Source: Eurosta solidaginis (Eukaryota; Arthropoda; Insecta; Diptera; Tephritidae). Taken from it: 64,000 nt of DNA. The notes under the pieces are model-generated. The model saw only the letters and a program-made list of their open reading frames with translations, was not told the DNA's origin and searched no databases. Of the stretch, positions 34,060-43,860 are shown one piece after another. Position 1 is the first letter of the stretch, and every line of letters starts with the position of its first letter. The stretch spans positions 382,803,601 to 382,867,600 of the forward strand of contig NC_090319.1 of assembly GCF_040869045.1 (NCBI RefSeq), written 5' to 3'. The translations under genes were made by a program, and so were the position numbers.

Positions 34060-34255
34060 AGTGGCTGGATTTACTAGAAGGGTAAATGTGGTCATATGAA
34101 ACCGTTATCGAGATGGTCGGGCGTACCTTAATGGCAATTGTTACCGAAACGTACTGGAGCTACATATATCCGGCAAAGGACCATTAACATAGATAACACT
34201 CCCCGAAACCTTCGGGGAGTGTCCTTATCGCTACAACAACAACAACAACAACATC
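34060..34255 (+). mobile_element. Jockey-tailed SINE-like element, copy 2 (3' half)
   Basis: It contains the shared blocks CGAGATGGTCGGGC, CCTTAATGGCAATTG and CCGGCAAAGGACCAT, then a perfect 9-bp stem CTCCCCGAA/TTCGGGGAG near 34200-34220, then TATCGCTACAACAACAAC. It is truncated at its 5' side. Confidence 0.7.
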
Positions 34256-35050
34256 ACACTAAAACATTCACTCAAAGGCTTACCATATCAAGGTTATGTG
34301 TCATTAAAATATGTATGTATGTAAATCAATCTGTGTGTTGAGTATTTTTCTATGAAATTTTATCAAAACAGCCACATAACAAATTACCAATTCCCATACA
34401 AACAAAAGCACACGTATAGAGCATGCAAAGGATATTTGTGGTAGGACACGGCCATCGTTAATGGTTGCTCGGTAATTTGCATGCAAGCGACTAGGAGGAA
34501 ACGCTGAAAAGCTATAAAACCTTGAACAAACATATGTGCGTATAATTTATGTACTTCAATAACTTTATTGTCGACATAATGGGTGCTATTGAACAATAAC
34601 AACAACTGCACCATCAACAACAACAAAACACCCAAATATGGAAAAAGCGGATAAACAAGTAACTTTTCCACGCTACCAACCGAATTGAAACTACTACATA
34701 CACTATACACTATACATTTATACATATGTACATGGATTACATACATATATCTGTTGGCCAAAGGATGTGTAAGATTAAGGGTTTACGGGGGTATGTGTAG
34801 CATGGCTGTATATATGGTTCGCTATAACCTTATTAAATCAAGCAGAATATGGTGAGTAAATTTGATTTTATACTTGACATGGCATAAACAAATTTCAAAC
34901 ACATTTATATAATAAGCGTCGTTAATTTTTTCTTGAACATTATGGTGGACAAAAAACTGTGCTAAAAAGGATTTCAACCTTCGATTTATTCATGTGTTGT
35001 TAACTCTTTTTTTAAGGGCTTCAGTGTGCCAAATCTGGGTTCCTATTATT
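34256..35050. other. Intergenic DNA, nothing recognised
   Basis: Unique AT-rich sequence with TATGTATG and ACAACAAC words. The 125-codon minus frame at 34384-34761 has no recognisable domain. Confidence 0.4.
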
Positions 35051-36823
35051 ATACTCAGCTGAGCAGAGCTCACAGAGTTTATTAATTTTGTTCGCATAAC
35101 GGTACCCTGTAACGGCATAAACTAATCGAGATAGATATAGACTTCTATATATCAAAATGATCTGGGCGAAAAAAGAAATTCATTTAGCCATGTCCGAACG
35201 TCCGTAGACACGATAACTTGAGTAAATTTTGAGGTATCATGATGAAGTTTGGTACGTACGTTCCTGGGCACTCATCTCAGATCGCTATTTAAAATGAACG
35301 AAATTGGACTATAACCACGCCCACTTTTGCGATATCGAAAATTTCGAAAATTTCTAAATACCGAAAAACTGCGATAATTCATTACCAAGGACGCGGTTAA
35401 AGTGATGAAACTTGATACGTGGGTTGACCTTATGACGCACACCAGAAAATAAGTAAAATGTTGGACAATAGGCGTGGCACCGCCCACTTTTAAAAGAAGG
35501 TAATTTAAAAGCTTTGCAAGCTGTAATTTGGCAGTCGTTGAAGATATCATGATGAAATTTGGCAAGAACGTTACTCTTATTACGATATGTGTGATAATTA
35601 AAAACTAGCAAAATCGGATAACGAACTCGCCCACTTTTTAACAAAACAATTTTAAAAGTCAAATTTTAACAAAAAATTTAATATCTTTACAGTATATAAG
35701 TAAATTATGTCAACATTCAACTCCAATAATGATATAAAAAAAAAAGAAATGTAAGGCGCGATAACCTCCGAAGAGATCTAAGGCCGAGCTTCTCTTCCAA
35801 TTTGCGTCGTGCTCCTCTTGATTTTTCCCAACAAATTGGCCGGACGGGACCTACATATTTTATGCCGACTCCGAACGGCATCTGCAAGGCAGATGAGTTT
35901 TCACTGAGAGCTTTTCATGATAATGATGTGGTGCAACAAAATACAAATAAAAGGAAATGTTCATTTAATTTGTTTAGAATACTTTTAATGTCATAAGTCG
36001 AACAAAAACTTACCAATCCTTATGGAATTTGGAAAGGGCATAGCTTCTATGGCGATAACTATTTTCTGTGAAAATGGGCTAAATCGGTTGAAGCTGCTCC
36101 CATACACAGTCGACCGTATGTCCTTCCGCTCGGCCGTTAACACGAAAACTTGACTTTGACGCAAAATGTAACTTTAGAAAAAACTTTGTAAAATGGGTGT
36201 ACCATCTACCATTAAGTAGAAGAAAATGAAAAAATTCTGCAGAGCGAAATCCAAGGCCCTTGGAATCATGACCGGAATGCTGTTCGTGGTATTTCTTTAA
36301 TATATAAATTAGCGGTACCCGACAGATCATGTTCTGGATCACCCTGGTCCAATATCGCGAAAACGCCTTCACGTATACAACTAAGGTTCACTCCCTTTTA
36401 AAACCCTCATTAATACCTTTAATTTGATACCCATGTCGTACAAACACATACTAGAGTCACCGCTGGTCCACCTTTATGGCGATATCTCGAAAAGGGGTCC
36501 ACCCATAGAACTAAGGCCTACTCCCTTTTAAAATACGCATTAACACTTTTCGTTTGCTACCCATATCGTACAAACACATTCTAGGGTATCCCTGGTCTAT
36601 ATTTATGGCGATTTCTGGAAAAGGCGTCCACCTATAGAACTATGACCCACTCTCTTTTAAAATACTCTTTATTACCTTCCATTTGATACCAATGTCATAC
36701 AAACACATTCCAGGGTTACACTAGGTTCATTTTACTACATTGTGATTTTCTCTTATTTTGTCTCCAAAGCTCTCAGCTGTGTATGTAATATTCGGTTACA
36801 GCTGAACTTAGCCTTCCTTACTT
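35051..36823 (+). repeat. Array-bearing repeat family 1, copy C, interrupted by a SINE fragment
   Basis: It starts TACTCAGCTGAGCAGAGCTC and ends CTCTCAGCTG...TTCGGTTACAGCTGAA...CCTTCCTTACTTG, the same plan as copies A and B. Three 130-bp units lie at about 36330-36740. The hairpin here is partly decayed (CGG has become AGC on one arm). A minus-strand tRNA-derived SINE fragment sits inside at 35747-35925. GGGCGTGGCACCGCCCAC is again present near 35470. Confidence 0.7.
35747..35925 (-). mobile_element. tRNA-derived SINE fragment (tail half) nested in copy C
   Basis: AATGTAAGGCGCGATAACCTC, CCGAGCTTCTCTTCCAATTT and ATGCCGACTCCGAACGGCAT are near identical to the tail half of the 51426-51795 copy. 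The tRNA head is missing. It lies inside the family 1 repeat 35051-36823. Confidence 0.75.
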
Positions 36824-37036
36824 GTTTTATTTATGATTCAATACAAGAAAACTGTTGTATAGAAAACTTAATTTAAAAGCTGCTTCTACAAAAAATGGTT
36901 CTTCTATGATATGAAGTGCAGCCTTTTTTAAAAAAAATAGTTAAAACTTTTTTATAGTGCCATGTACTTACCTCGATGTCGCTTAATCGGATTAGAGTAC
37001 CACTTGTTTGAATGATAGATTTTACATTGAATTTTT

Positions 37037-37262
37037 AGTCTAGTTGTTGTTGTTGTTGTAGCGATTAGGTTACTCCCCGAAGGCTTTGGGGAGTGTTATC
37101 GATGTGATGGTCCTTTGTCGGATACAGATCCGATACGCTCCGGTAACACAGCACCATTAAGGTGCTGGCCCGACCATCCCGGGAACGATTTATATGGCCA
37201 CATTGAACCTTCAGGCAATCCCTCCCTCCCCACCACCAAGTTCCATGAGGAGTTCCATTAGT
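37037..37262 (-). mobile_element. Jockey-tailed SINE-like element, copy 3 (3' half, reverse)
   Basis: On the plus strand it begins GTTGTTGTTGTTGTAGCGAT, followed by a CTCCCCGAAGGCTTTGGGGAG-type hairpin, GGTCCTTTGTCGGATAC, CACCATTAAGGTGC, CCCGACCATCCCGGG and a CCCTCCCTCCCCACC run. It is the reverse complement of the copies at 34060 and 1945. It interrupts a degenerate CCCGAAAT-type array that resumes near 37315. Confidence 0.7.
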
Positions 37263-37314
37263 CTAGTAGCTCTCACCAGTGCCCAGAACGCTCGCGGAGT
37301 AGGCTAAAAAATTC

Positions 37315-37870
37315 GCGAGAACCGAAATAATCTCAAAGTGATACTGAAAACAATACCTAAAAAGTCTCGAAAACAATTTCCAAATGGTTCCGAAATCATC
37401 CCGAAATAGTCCCAAAAAACTGTACTGAAAGCTTACTTAAATAATCGCGAAGTTATCCATATACAGTCTCGAATAAATTCAGATAACAATCCCGAAATTA
37501 TTCCAAAAAATATCGAGAACTATTACGAAAGGGATCTTAAATGATCACCAAATATTCCTCTGATGATCCAAAATAAAACAGGAATAATACGAGATTGCGC
37601 TTAAATCCTTCGCAAAAACAATATTCCCGAAATGATTTCAAAAAGAATTTAAACATTTTCGAATTAATTTTTTTTTTTTTTTTTTTTGACAGTGTGGATA
37701 ATTGATGTATATTGGTATGGTTTTCCCTCATATTTTGTGAAATTTGATTTTTCAGTGTCATTTTTCCTTTCCGAGCAAGTCTCAAAAACAATCCTAAAAT
37801 AACGCCGAAATAATCCCGAAAACAGTTAGCAAATAGTATCGAAATTTTTTCCTAAATGGTCGCAATAAAT
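37315..37870. repeat. Degenerate minisatellite, CCCGAAAT type, third array
   Basis: AATTTCCAAATGGTTCCGAAATC, ATCCCGAAATAGTCCC, GTCTCGAATAAAT and ATCCCGAAATTATTCC units. A T homopolymer of about 19 lies at 37669-37687. The array begins just beside the SINE-like copy at 37037-37262. Confidence 0.55.
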
Positions 37871-39414
37871 GGACATTGGTATATATTTTTTGAATAAAAA
37901 TATGTGGTTTTCTGTAAAACTTTTTCATCAAATTCGGTTAATGCGTTTTTGATATATTTTTTTCTTTTTCTAGTTTCCCAAATTCGTTTCCATTGGATTC
38001 ACCTTTCTCTTACCTAAAAAATCATATAAATAACTTACTTAGCATTCCTTTTCGCCACTATTTTCTCTCTGTTTTACAAAGTTCGAATACCGCACGTTCT
38101 GTGCAATGATATTTACACATGCAGAACTAATATTGCTAGGGGCCTTATCCGAGAAGTATATCCATAAAAATACGCCCACCCTAATAACACACATCTACAT
38201 GGTACATATCTACATGTGGCAATAGGTGTATCCATTTGATAAGTGTTTAATGGCTTCAAGTACTCGGTATTTATTTGTTGAAATTATTCTCATCGACTCA
38301 CCGTTGAGAGCACTCGAAGTAACCCCTTCTATGAACATAGAGGGTGGACTACGGTTAACTACAAGGTAGTCATAGGAAATTTGTGCGTTTGTTGTAATTC
38401 TGTACACGAAGTGAAGTTAGATTTGATTTAACAAAATTTGTTACTTACTCGAAAACGAAATGAGCATTTTAAAAACAGATCTTATCGAAATGGAAAAATA
38501 TTTACTAAACAAAAAACAATGAAAGCGCCGCCTTTGAAAATGGGCATAAATTACCATCTCTTATTTATGCGGCTAACGCTGATATGAATCTTGCAGTAAA
38601 CAAATAAAAATAACAAACTAATTGTAAGCATATAATTGACGCTGTCAAAACCTAACGCATATTTTATGGTAAAGCCCCGGGGATCATAAGCGAAATCTCT
38701 ACATTGGCCTTCATACCAGTTGCATTGAAAGAATTGGCTTAAAGTGGAAAGTAATCAACAATACGAGAACATAATTGCAAATTTCTTATCCGCAAAATCA
38801 CTCACCACTGATTTTTGTATTTTTAAAAATTTTCCAGTTGAATTACTTATTTGGCGCCAGGCGGCGTTAAAATATGAGCATGCCAATGCAAAATGTAGGA
38901 AGGCAGGTAGATATGTAAGGATTCCTTGCAGGATTACATGCACTTAATTACATGAAGGCATGCAGAAATATGTTAATAGGTTCATGTCTTACCTTCAGTG
39001 AAATCTTCTCTTCTTTTTCTTCTACTGCATCTCACTGATTTGCATCTTAGGTTAATCCAATTTGCCGGCAACGAGATCATAATTTCATGCGGTGCTACTG
39101 TTTAAAATTGGATTGTAATTAATTCATATTTAAATTTTTTTTTTTTTCTTCGTTTGCTATTGTTATTATTGTGCCTACATTTATATGTACTACTGTTTAT
39201 GTTTTGTGATTACTTTTCTGCAGAGATCGTTTCAATTGAGTAAATGGGAATATTCAATTAAGGGAAGCAATTATGTACGTTGAAAAAAATTGTTTCTGAT
39301 AAACTCAGTACAAAGCCACGTATCTTTGATTACATAGTTGAGTATGTTTATTATAATAACAGCTTTATTTTTAGCATCTACGATCTGTTCGAAGTAAGAT
39401 GTACGTTTCGCCTC
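37871..39414. other. Intergenic DNA, nothing recognised
   Basis: No domain, RNA or clear repeat. CCCACCCTAATAACAC at 38162 is shared with 4405. Confidence 0.4.
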
Positions 39415-39505
39415 TTGACGGGACCTACAACCAGGACGACTTGAACCCAGGACCTACTGTGTAGTAGGCGAAGCACGCTACTGCCACTCCACAATGGCCG
39501 CCTGC
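39415..39505 (-). mobile_element. tRNA-derived SINE head fragment
   Basis: GACTTGAACCCAGGACCTAC and GTAGGCGAAGCACGCTACTG and CCACAATGGCCGCC match the reversed tRNA-like head with both boxes. The body is absent. Confidence 0.6.
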
Positions 39506-39599
39506 TTACTATCGCAAAGATTCGTAGTATACACAAGGTTTCAAATAAGCGGACTGCCGATCATACGTCTTCTCTAATCTAATGCAATAAAAGAAAATT

Positions 39600-39968
39600 A
39601 TAGCATACGATTTAAATCGCGATTGTACAATCTATGATAAGGCCGTAAAATTGCTGGCGTATTATGATGACGCTGATATAATTCATCTCTACAATCACTG
39701 TCTAAGTTCTATTATCAGTGGCCTGCATGAAGATGCGGTAAAAGTCGGTATTGCGTTGAACGACGGCAAAACTAAGTACTTGCTGCCATCAAAGAAAGAC
39801 CCTGCACCACCTCAATGTTGACTGTGAAGAACCTCGTCTAATTGAGAAATCGAAAAAGAATAACTTTTGCCAACTAGTGCTCATTTTAATTGAGTAGGCA
39901 GTTAAAAAGTAAAGTCCTCTCTCGACGAGCAGAAATTTTGCTTAATAGATCTTTTATCATTCCCGTCC
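39600..39968 (+). pseudogene. Decayed LINE reverse transcriptase fragment
   Basis: With one or two frameshifts the plus strand reads YYDDADIIHLYNH (the YADD active-site region), then VKVGIALNDGKTKYLLPSKK, then RQLKSKVLSRRAEILLNRS. The last segment matches the RQLKSKVLSRRTKIILYKS segment of the LINE fragment at 53995-54704, so both come from one LINE family. The catalytic YADD is here YYDD. Stops and deletions rule out activity. It is followed directly by a SINE scrap. Confidence 0.6.
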
Positions 39969-39979
39969 AGTGGCTTGGC

Positions 39980-40098
39980 CAGCCCAGAAAGTGTATATCA
40001 GCCATGGAAATGTTCTCTTCCAAAATTCATTTGCCATATGTCATTTCCCAGATGTCTAATGGAGTCGGCGTGAAACACGTAGCTCCCGCTAATGTGCG
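39980..40098 (+). mobile_element. tRNA-derived SINE body fragment abutting the LINE scrap
   Basis: ATCAGCCATGGAAATG, ATTTGCCATATGTCATTTCC and GGAGTCGGCGTGAAACACGTAG follow the order of the SINE body (CTGCCATGAAAAG, CTCATCTGCCTTGC, GGAGTCGGCATAAAACATG). The head is missing. Confidence 0.5.
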
Positions 40099-40368
40099 GG
40101 ATAGATAAAAAAACCAGTATACCAAAAACTTGAAATAGACAGTGAGAAATGTAGAATTTTCATCTTTAATGGGTTCTTTGAAAGAACAAAAAGTATATTT
40201 ACTTATTCAAACTTAATTTACAAATAAAAACAAACCAAGTCCCTCAAAACTATTACTAAAATGTATCGACATGAGCTAGGTTCTATTTATAATTTATCAT
40301 TTAAGTTTAGGCAACACTTATTTTATTTTTTGGTTTACCTTACTAAAATAAGGCGTTAGTATAAGGCG

Positions 40369-40434
40369 TAGGTTTGGTTAGGTTAGGTTCAAGTGGCTGC
40401 CGTCCACATTGGAGCGGCACACTTAGGCCTTTAT
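40369..40434 (-). mobile_element. 3' end of the RNase H-type LINE (distal piece, left of a DNA-element insertion)
   Basis: Reverse complement reads GGCCTAAGTGTGCCGC...GGCAGCCACTTGAACCTAACCTAACC. This is the extreme 3' UTR and TAACC-rich tail of the LINE at 42771-47050, separated from it by the 2.3-kb insertion. The 13190-13262 LINE end has the same order (GGGCCTAAGTG then TAACCTAACC). Confidence 0.75.
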
Positions 40435-42770
40435 AGTATAGGTATACGCTGCCGATAAACTCCGCCGTCGCCGCCGATTAAGGTCGTTTTTCGCACGCCG
40501 CCGCTGAATGTCAAAAATATCGGCGCGGCGGCGGCGTCCGGCGCGTTACTATATTTTCTACTCGTTTAAAAAGACTGTTTAGGCCTTTTATTGTTCATGT
40601 CGAAAATTGTTCGGATATGGTCGAAAGTGGTATCAACGGATGCGCATCACTGCCAGTTATAAGAAACTAATTGCGAAATTTACTTTTTCTAACTGTTCAA
40701 AAGTTTTTTATAAAAAAACAGACGTTTTCGATGTCAGCTTAATACGGACTTTGCATCACCCATTTCACCAAGTTATTAAAACAATACACTAAAAGAAAAG
40801 TTATATAATAAATTTATATGCTTACTTTGCATATTTTTTCCAAAAAATATTGAACAATGAATTCAAATAAAATTACCCAAGGCATTTCAAATTGTTTTCA
40901 AATTGTCCTCAAGTTGCTAAAAAAAAGCAAAAAAGGTACCGATTTCCTTTAAATTTTATATTGCGATTGGCTGAAAGAATAACCCTGCAAAAATCGTTGG
41001 ATCATGTGGTCCACTGGAGTACTTGCCATTGTACTCCACTGTAATGCAGCAATTGACCAACTCATATTTCTACACGAACATATTTTAAGCCGATCATTGC
41101 TCGTTTTTAACGATTGTAATCACTACACGATGTTTATTGGACTGTGGGTACTCCATGGATTACTCTGGAGTATATGGTCCCGTCCTAGGACATCGCAATG
41201 TTATTTGGACCATATTTTTTGTATGAATTGTGGTTAATTTTGGAGCACTCGGTTGGTCCATAGCGAGTACTCCATACATGCATGCATGGAGTACTCGCGA
41301 TTTTTGCAGGGTAAGCCAAATTAGTGATGCAAAATCTTTTAGTAGGTTCTAGGGCACAAACACTCCTTTGAAATGATTCTTACCTCATACTTAAGTTGAG
41401 GATATATGTACGTATGAGAAGGTTTTGAAAATTCATTTGGGCTTACACTCGAACACCTGTTGTTTATTTGCGAAACTATACAATAGCATCTGAATTGTTA
41501 ACTTTAATTTTCACACTTCATCCTTCAACACCCAAGTCTTCGGGTTTGACATAAAGTTGGCGGCCCTATCCAAAACTAGTCCCTTGGAGTGATTCACATT
41601 GATTATAGCCAATCAACGAAGTTTAAATATCACCTACACTTTACGGCTCCTTTTACAAATGTGAATACGTAGGCACATATATGTATTTACCAGGTGAGGC
41701 TTTGTCCTTAGCAAGAACACTCAAAGGGGTGAAGCAAAAGCTTTCCCAAGACAGTGGAAATAATAACCGTGTGTGCTACTAGCCTAACGTAGTGGACCGT
41801 CGAACTAGTCTGAAAACTGAAGCTACGCGGTCATCCATAATGAGCTCTTATATCATAAGGCCGGAAAACAGCAGTTAACACCTTTCAACTTAAAATCGGT
41901 CGACTTTCATTCTAAAATATCGTTTAGATTTCACGAAGACTATTGAAATCAATGTTGTGAACACAAATGTCTGCAAACTTTGGTCTACATTTTAAAAAGT
42001 TTATCCAGGGTCCTTGTAAAATTTTAATTATGTAGACGCGCCGAGGATTATGCGATTTTCACCCATGAGTTACGCAAAGACATCCACTTAGACTGCTTGT
42101 GATTTCGAGGGCGGCATCCTTGACCGAATAGTCACTCCCTAACGTTTCAAGATGTTTCTTTGGTGTAGATCGGCAGCATAGCGCCACAAAAACATCCGCT
42201 AGAAAGTTTTCGAAGCTACACCCAGAGCTTCTAGGAAAGTGACGTCGATGTGGTCAGGATTGCTACGTTTGCACATCGGGAATTGTAGCTTTTAAAAACA
42301 GCCGGAAAAACTGGAGGTGCTCTGTGTCACGAGCGTCATGAGTATTAATAGACCATTAATGGCAACCGTAAGTCGCCTTTGTGCGTGTGGCCAAGGAGCC
42401 ACAAATGATTTAAAGAAATTGTGTCAGCGACGATTATTAGGAGTTAACCCCAGGTGAAACTACGCATTGCACGAGATATACAGACAAAGGTGTGACCATT
42501 TTATGTATCTCTATCTCTTTTCAGCAGACGCAGGAGTACCAATTCCAAAGACCGGGGTTAGGTACGAAGCCTCTCTGGAGTAAATGAACGAGGGACAATC
42601 CCTCCGCAAGGAGCCAAAACGTTCATTTCCTTAAATACATAAAAACAAAACCTTTCCTAAATATTAGTTTTTTGAATAGAAAAATTAAGCGCCATCCACG
42701 CCGCCGCCGGTGGTATATAATAGAGCCTACGCCGCCGCCGCCGATAAAGTGATCGGCGTAAACCTCTACT
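40435..42770. mobile_element. 2.3-kb DNA element with GC-rich subterminal regions inserted in a LINE 3' UTR
   Basis: The ends are imperfect inverted repeats: AGTATAGGTATACGCTGCCG and, reversed, AGTAGAGGTTTACGCCG. Both sides carry CGCCGCCGCC-rich stretches within 300 bp (40460-40560 and 42690-42755). TTAT flanks the element on both sides (40431-40434 and 42771-42774), and removing it restores a continuous LINE 3' UTR (GGCCTTTATAGGCCC). The interior has no clear transposase and contains the MITE 40983-41311. Superfamily is unknown. Confidence 0.65.
40983..41311. mobile_element. PIF/Harbinger-like MITE nested in the 2.3-kb element, TSD TAA
   Basis: 329 bp with perfect 14-bp inverted ends CCCTGCAAAAATCG. 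TAA lies on both sides (40980-40982 and 41312-41314), the 3-bp TWA duplication typical of PIF/Harbinger. Repeated TGGAGTACT and GTGGTCC(A/C)CT motifs fill the interior. No coding capacity. Confidence 0.75.
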
Positions 42771-42908
42771 TTATAGGCCCATTGTGAAACCACACGGATT
42801 TGTTCCTACTCTCGTAATCAAACCACTTCGTTGAGTTTATGAAATTAACTAAGCGTCGTGTATTGACCTGTGCTATATTAGTCAGATAAACATCTTGCCC
42901 ATAAAACG
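42771..42908 (-). mobile_element. 3' UTR of the RNase H-type LINE (proximal piece)
   Basis: Downstream of the last coding block on the minus strand and ending at the insertion site. It reads, reversed, CCGTGTGGTTTCACAATGGGC, comparable with TGGTATCACAACGG at 13191 in the other LINE copy. Confidence 0.6.
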
Positions 42909-43860
42909 TTACCTTCTTCTACCGAGCGCTGGACATTCACAGAGTAGATCCTTAACAGTTTCATGCTCTTCTTCGTTCCCGCATTTTCTACAATAATCAT
43001 TAAATGGAGCCCCAATCCTTTCCGCATGCGGTCCAATACAAACATGACCCGTGAGAAGACCTACAACTAAGGAAACATCCCTCTTACGGAGGGTGAGAAG
43101 CTCTCGCGATCTCTTCTCATTCCATTCCGGCCATGTGAGTTTTGCCGTGTGGCATCTATCATGATGCTTCCACCTGGCTCCCACTTCCATCAGTAGAGCC
43201 TCCTTTATCTTGAGCTTGCTGGTGGAGAGTTGCATGCGCAAACTCTTCCAGGATGGCGAAAGTGGAAGGGAGGTACCCTTTCTTGCAAGCTCATCCGCCA
43301 TCTCATTACCTGGTATGCCCTTATGTCCCGGAACCCATACCAGATGCAGAGTAAACTGTTCAGCCATCACGTTAAGTGTTCTGCGACAGTCTACTACAGT
43401 TTCAGAATTAGCTGTGACATTGTCAAGGTTTTTCAGTGCTGCTTGACTGTCTGAGAAAATAAAATGCCGTAAGGCAGTCCGCAGCGTCTTGTATGTCCGC
43501 AAGCTGGGCCTGAAATACGCTACAGTGATCCGGAAGGCGAAACGATCTTTGTATCTCCAATCGTTCCGAATATACACCCCATCCGACCCTGTTATCCAGT
43601 TTAGATCCATCTGTGTAGATCTGAATGCTGTTAGTGGGCCAATCAGGGTCATTCACCCACTGTTCCCTCTCAGGGATTAATATCTCGTATCCCTTGTTAA
43701 AGTTGGTATGTGGTTTGCAGAAATCTGTCCCTACTGGTATGCAGAATCTGTCGAGAATTTCAGTATGTGTGCAGTGAGACCATGTGGTCAGTTTCCTCAG
43801 CCTAATAGCTGCTTTTGAATAGCAAGAACCGTCGAGGATTTTTACAGGGTGGGCCACCAT
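42909..43860 (-). pseudogene. LINE ORF2 C-terminus: RNase H and C-terminal Cys/His domain (frameshifted)
   Basis: Two overlapping minus-strand frames (43860-43423 and 43652-42909) together give IQIYTDGSKLDNRVGWGVYS (first Asp block), FSDSQAALKNLDNVTAN, LVWVPGHKGIPGNEMADELA (intact third block) and VGLLTGHVCIGPHAERIG, then YCRKCGNEEEHETVKDLLCEC. The frameshift lies near 43450-43500, between the first two acidic blocks. These are the RNase H domain and C-terminal CCHC-like segment of an LOA/I/R1-group LINE. It is continuous with 43842-45740 upstream. Confidence 0.85.

Noticed and set aside
34384..34761. A 125-codon minus-strand membrane-like protein
   Set aside because: Hydrophobic only because of TTG/TTA-rich simple sequence. 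No start context or family.
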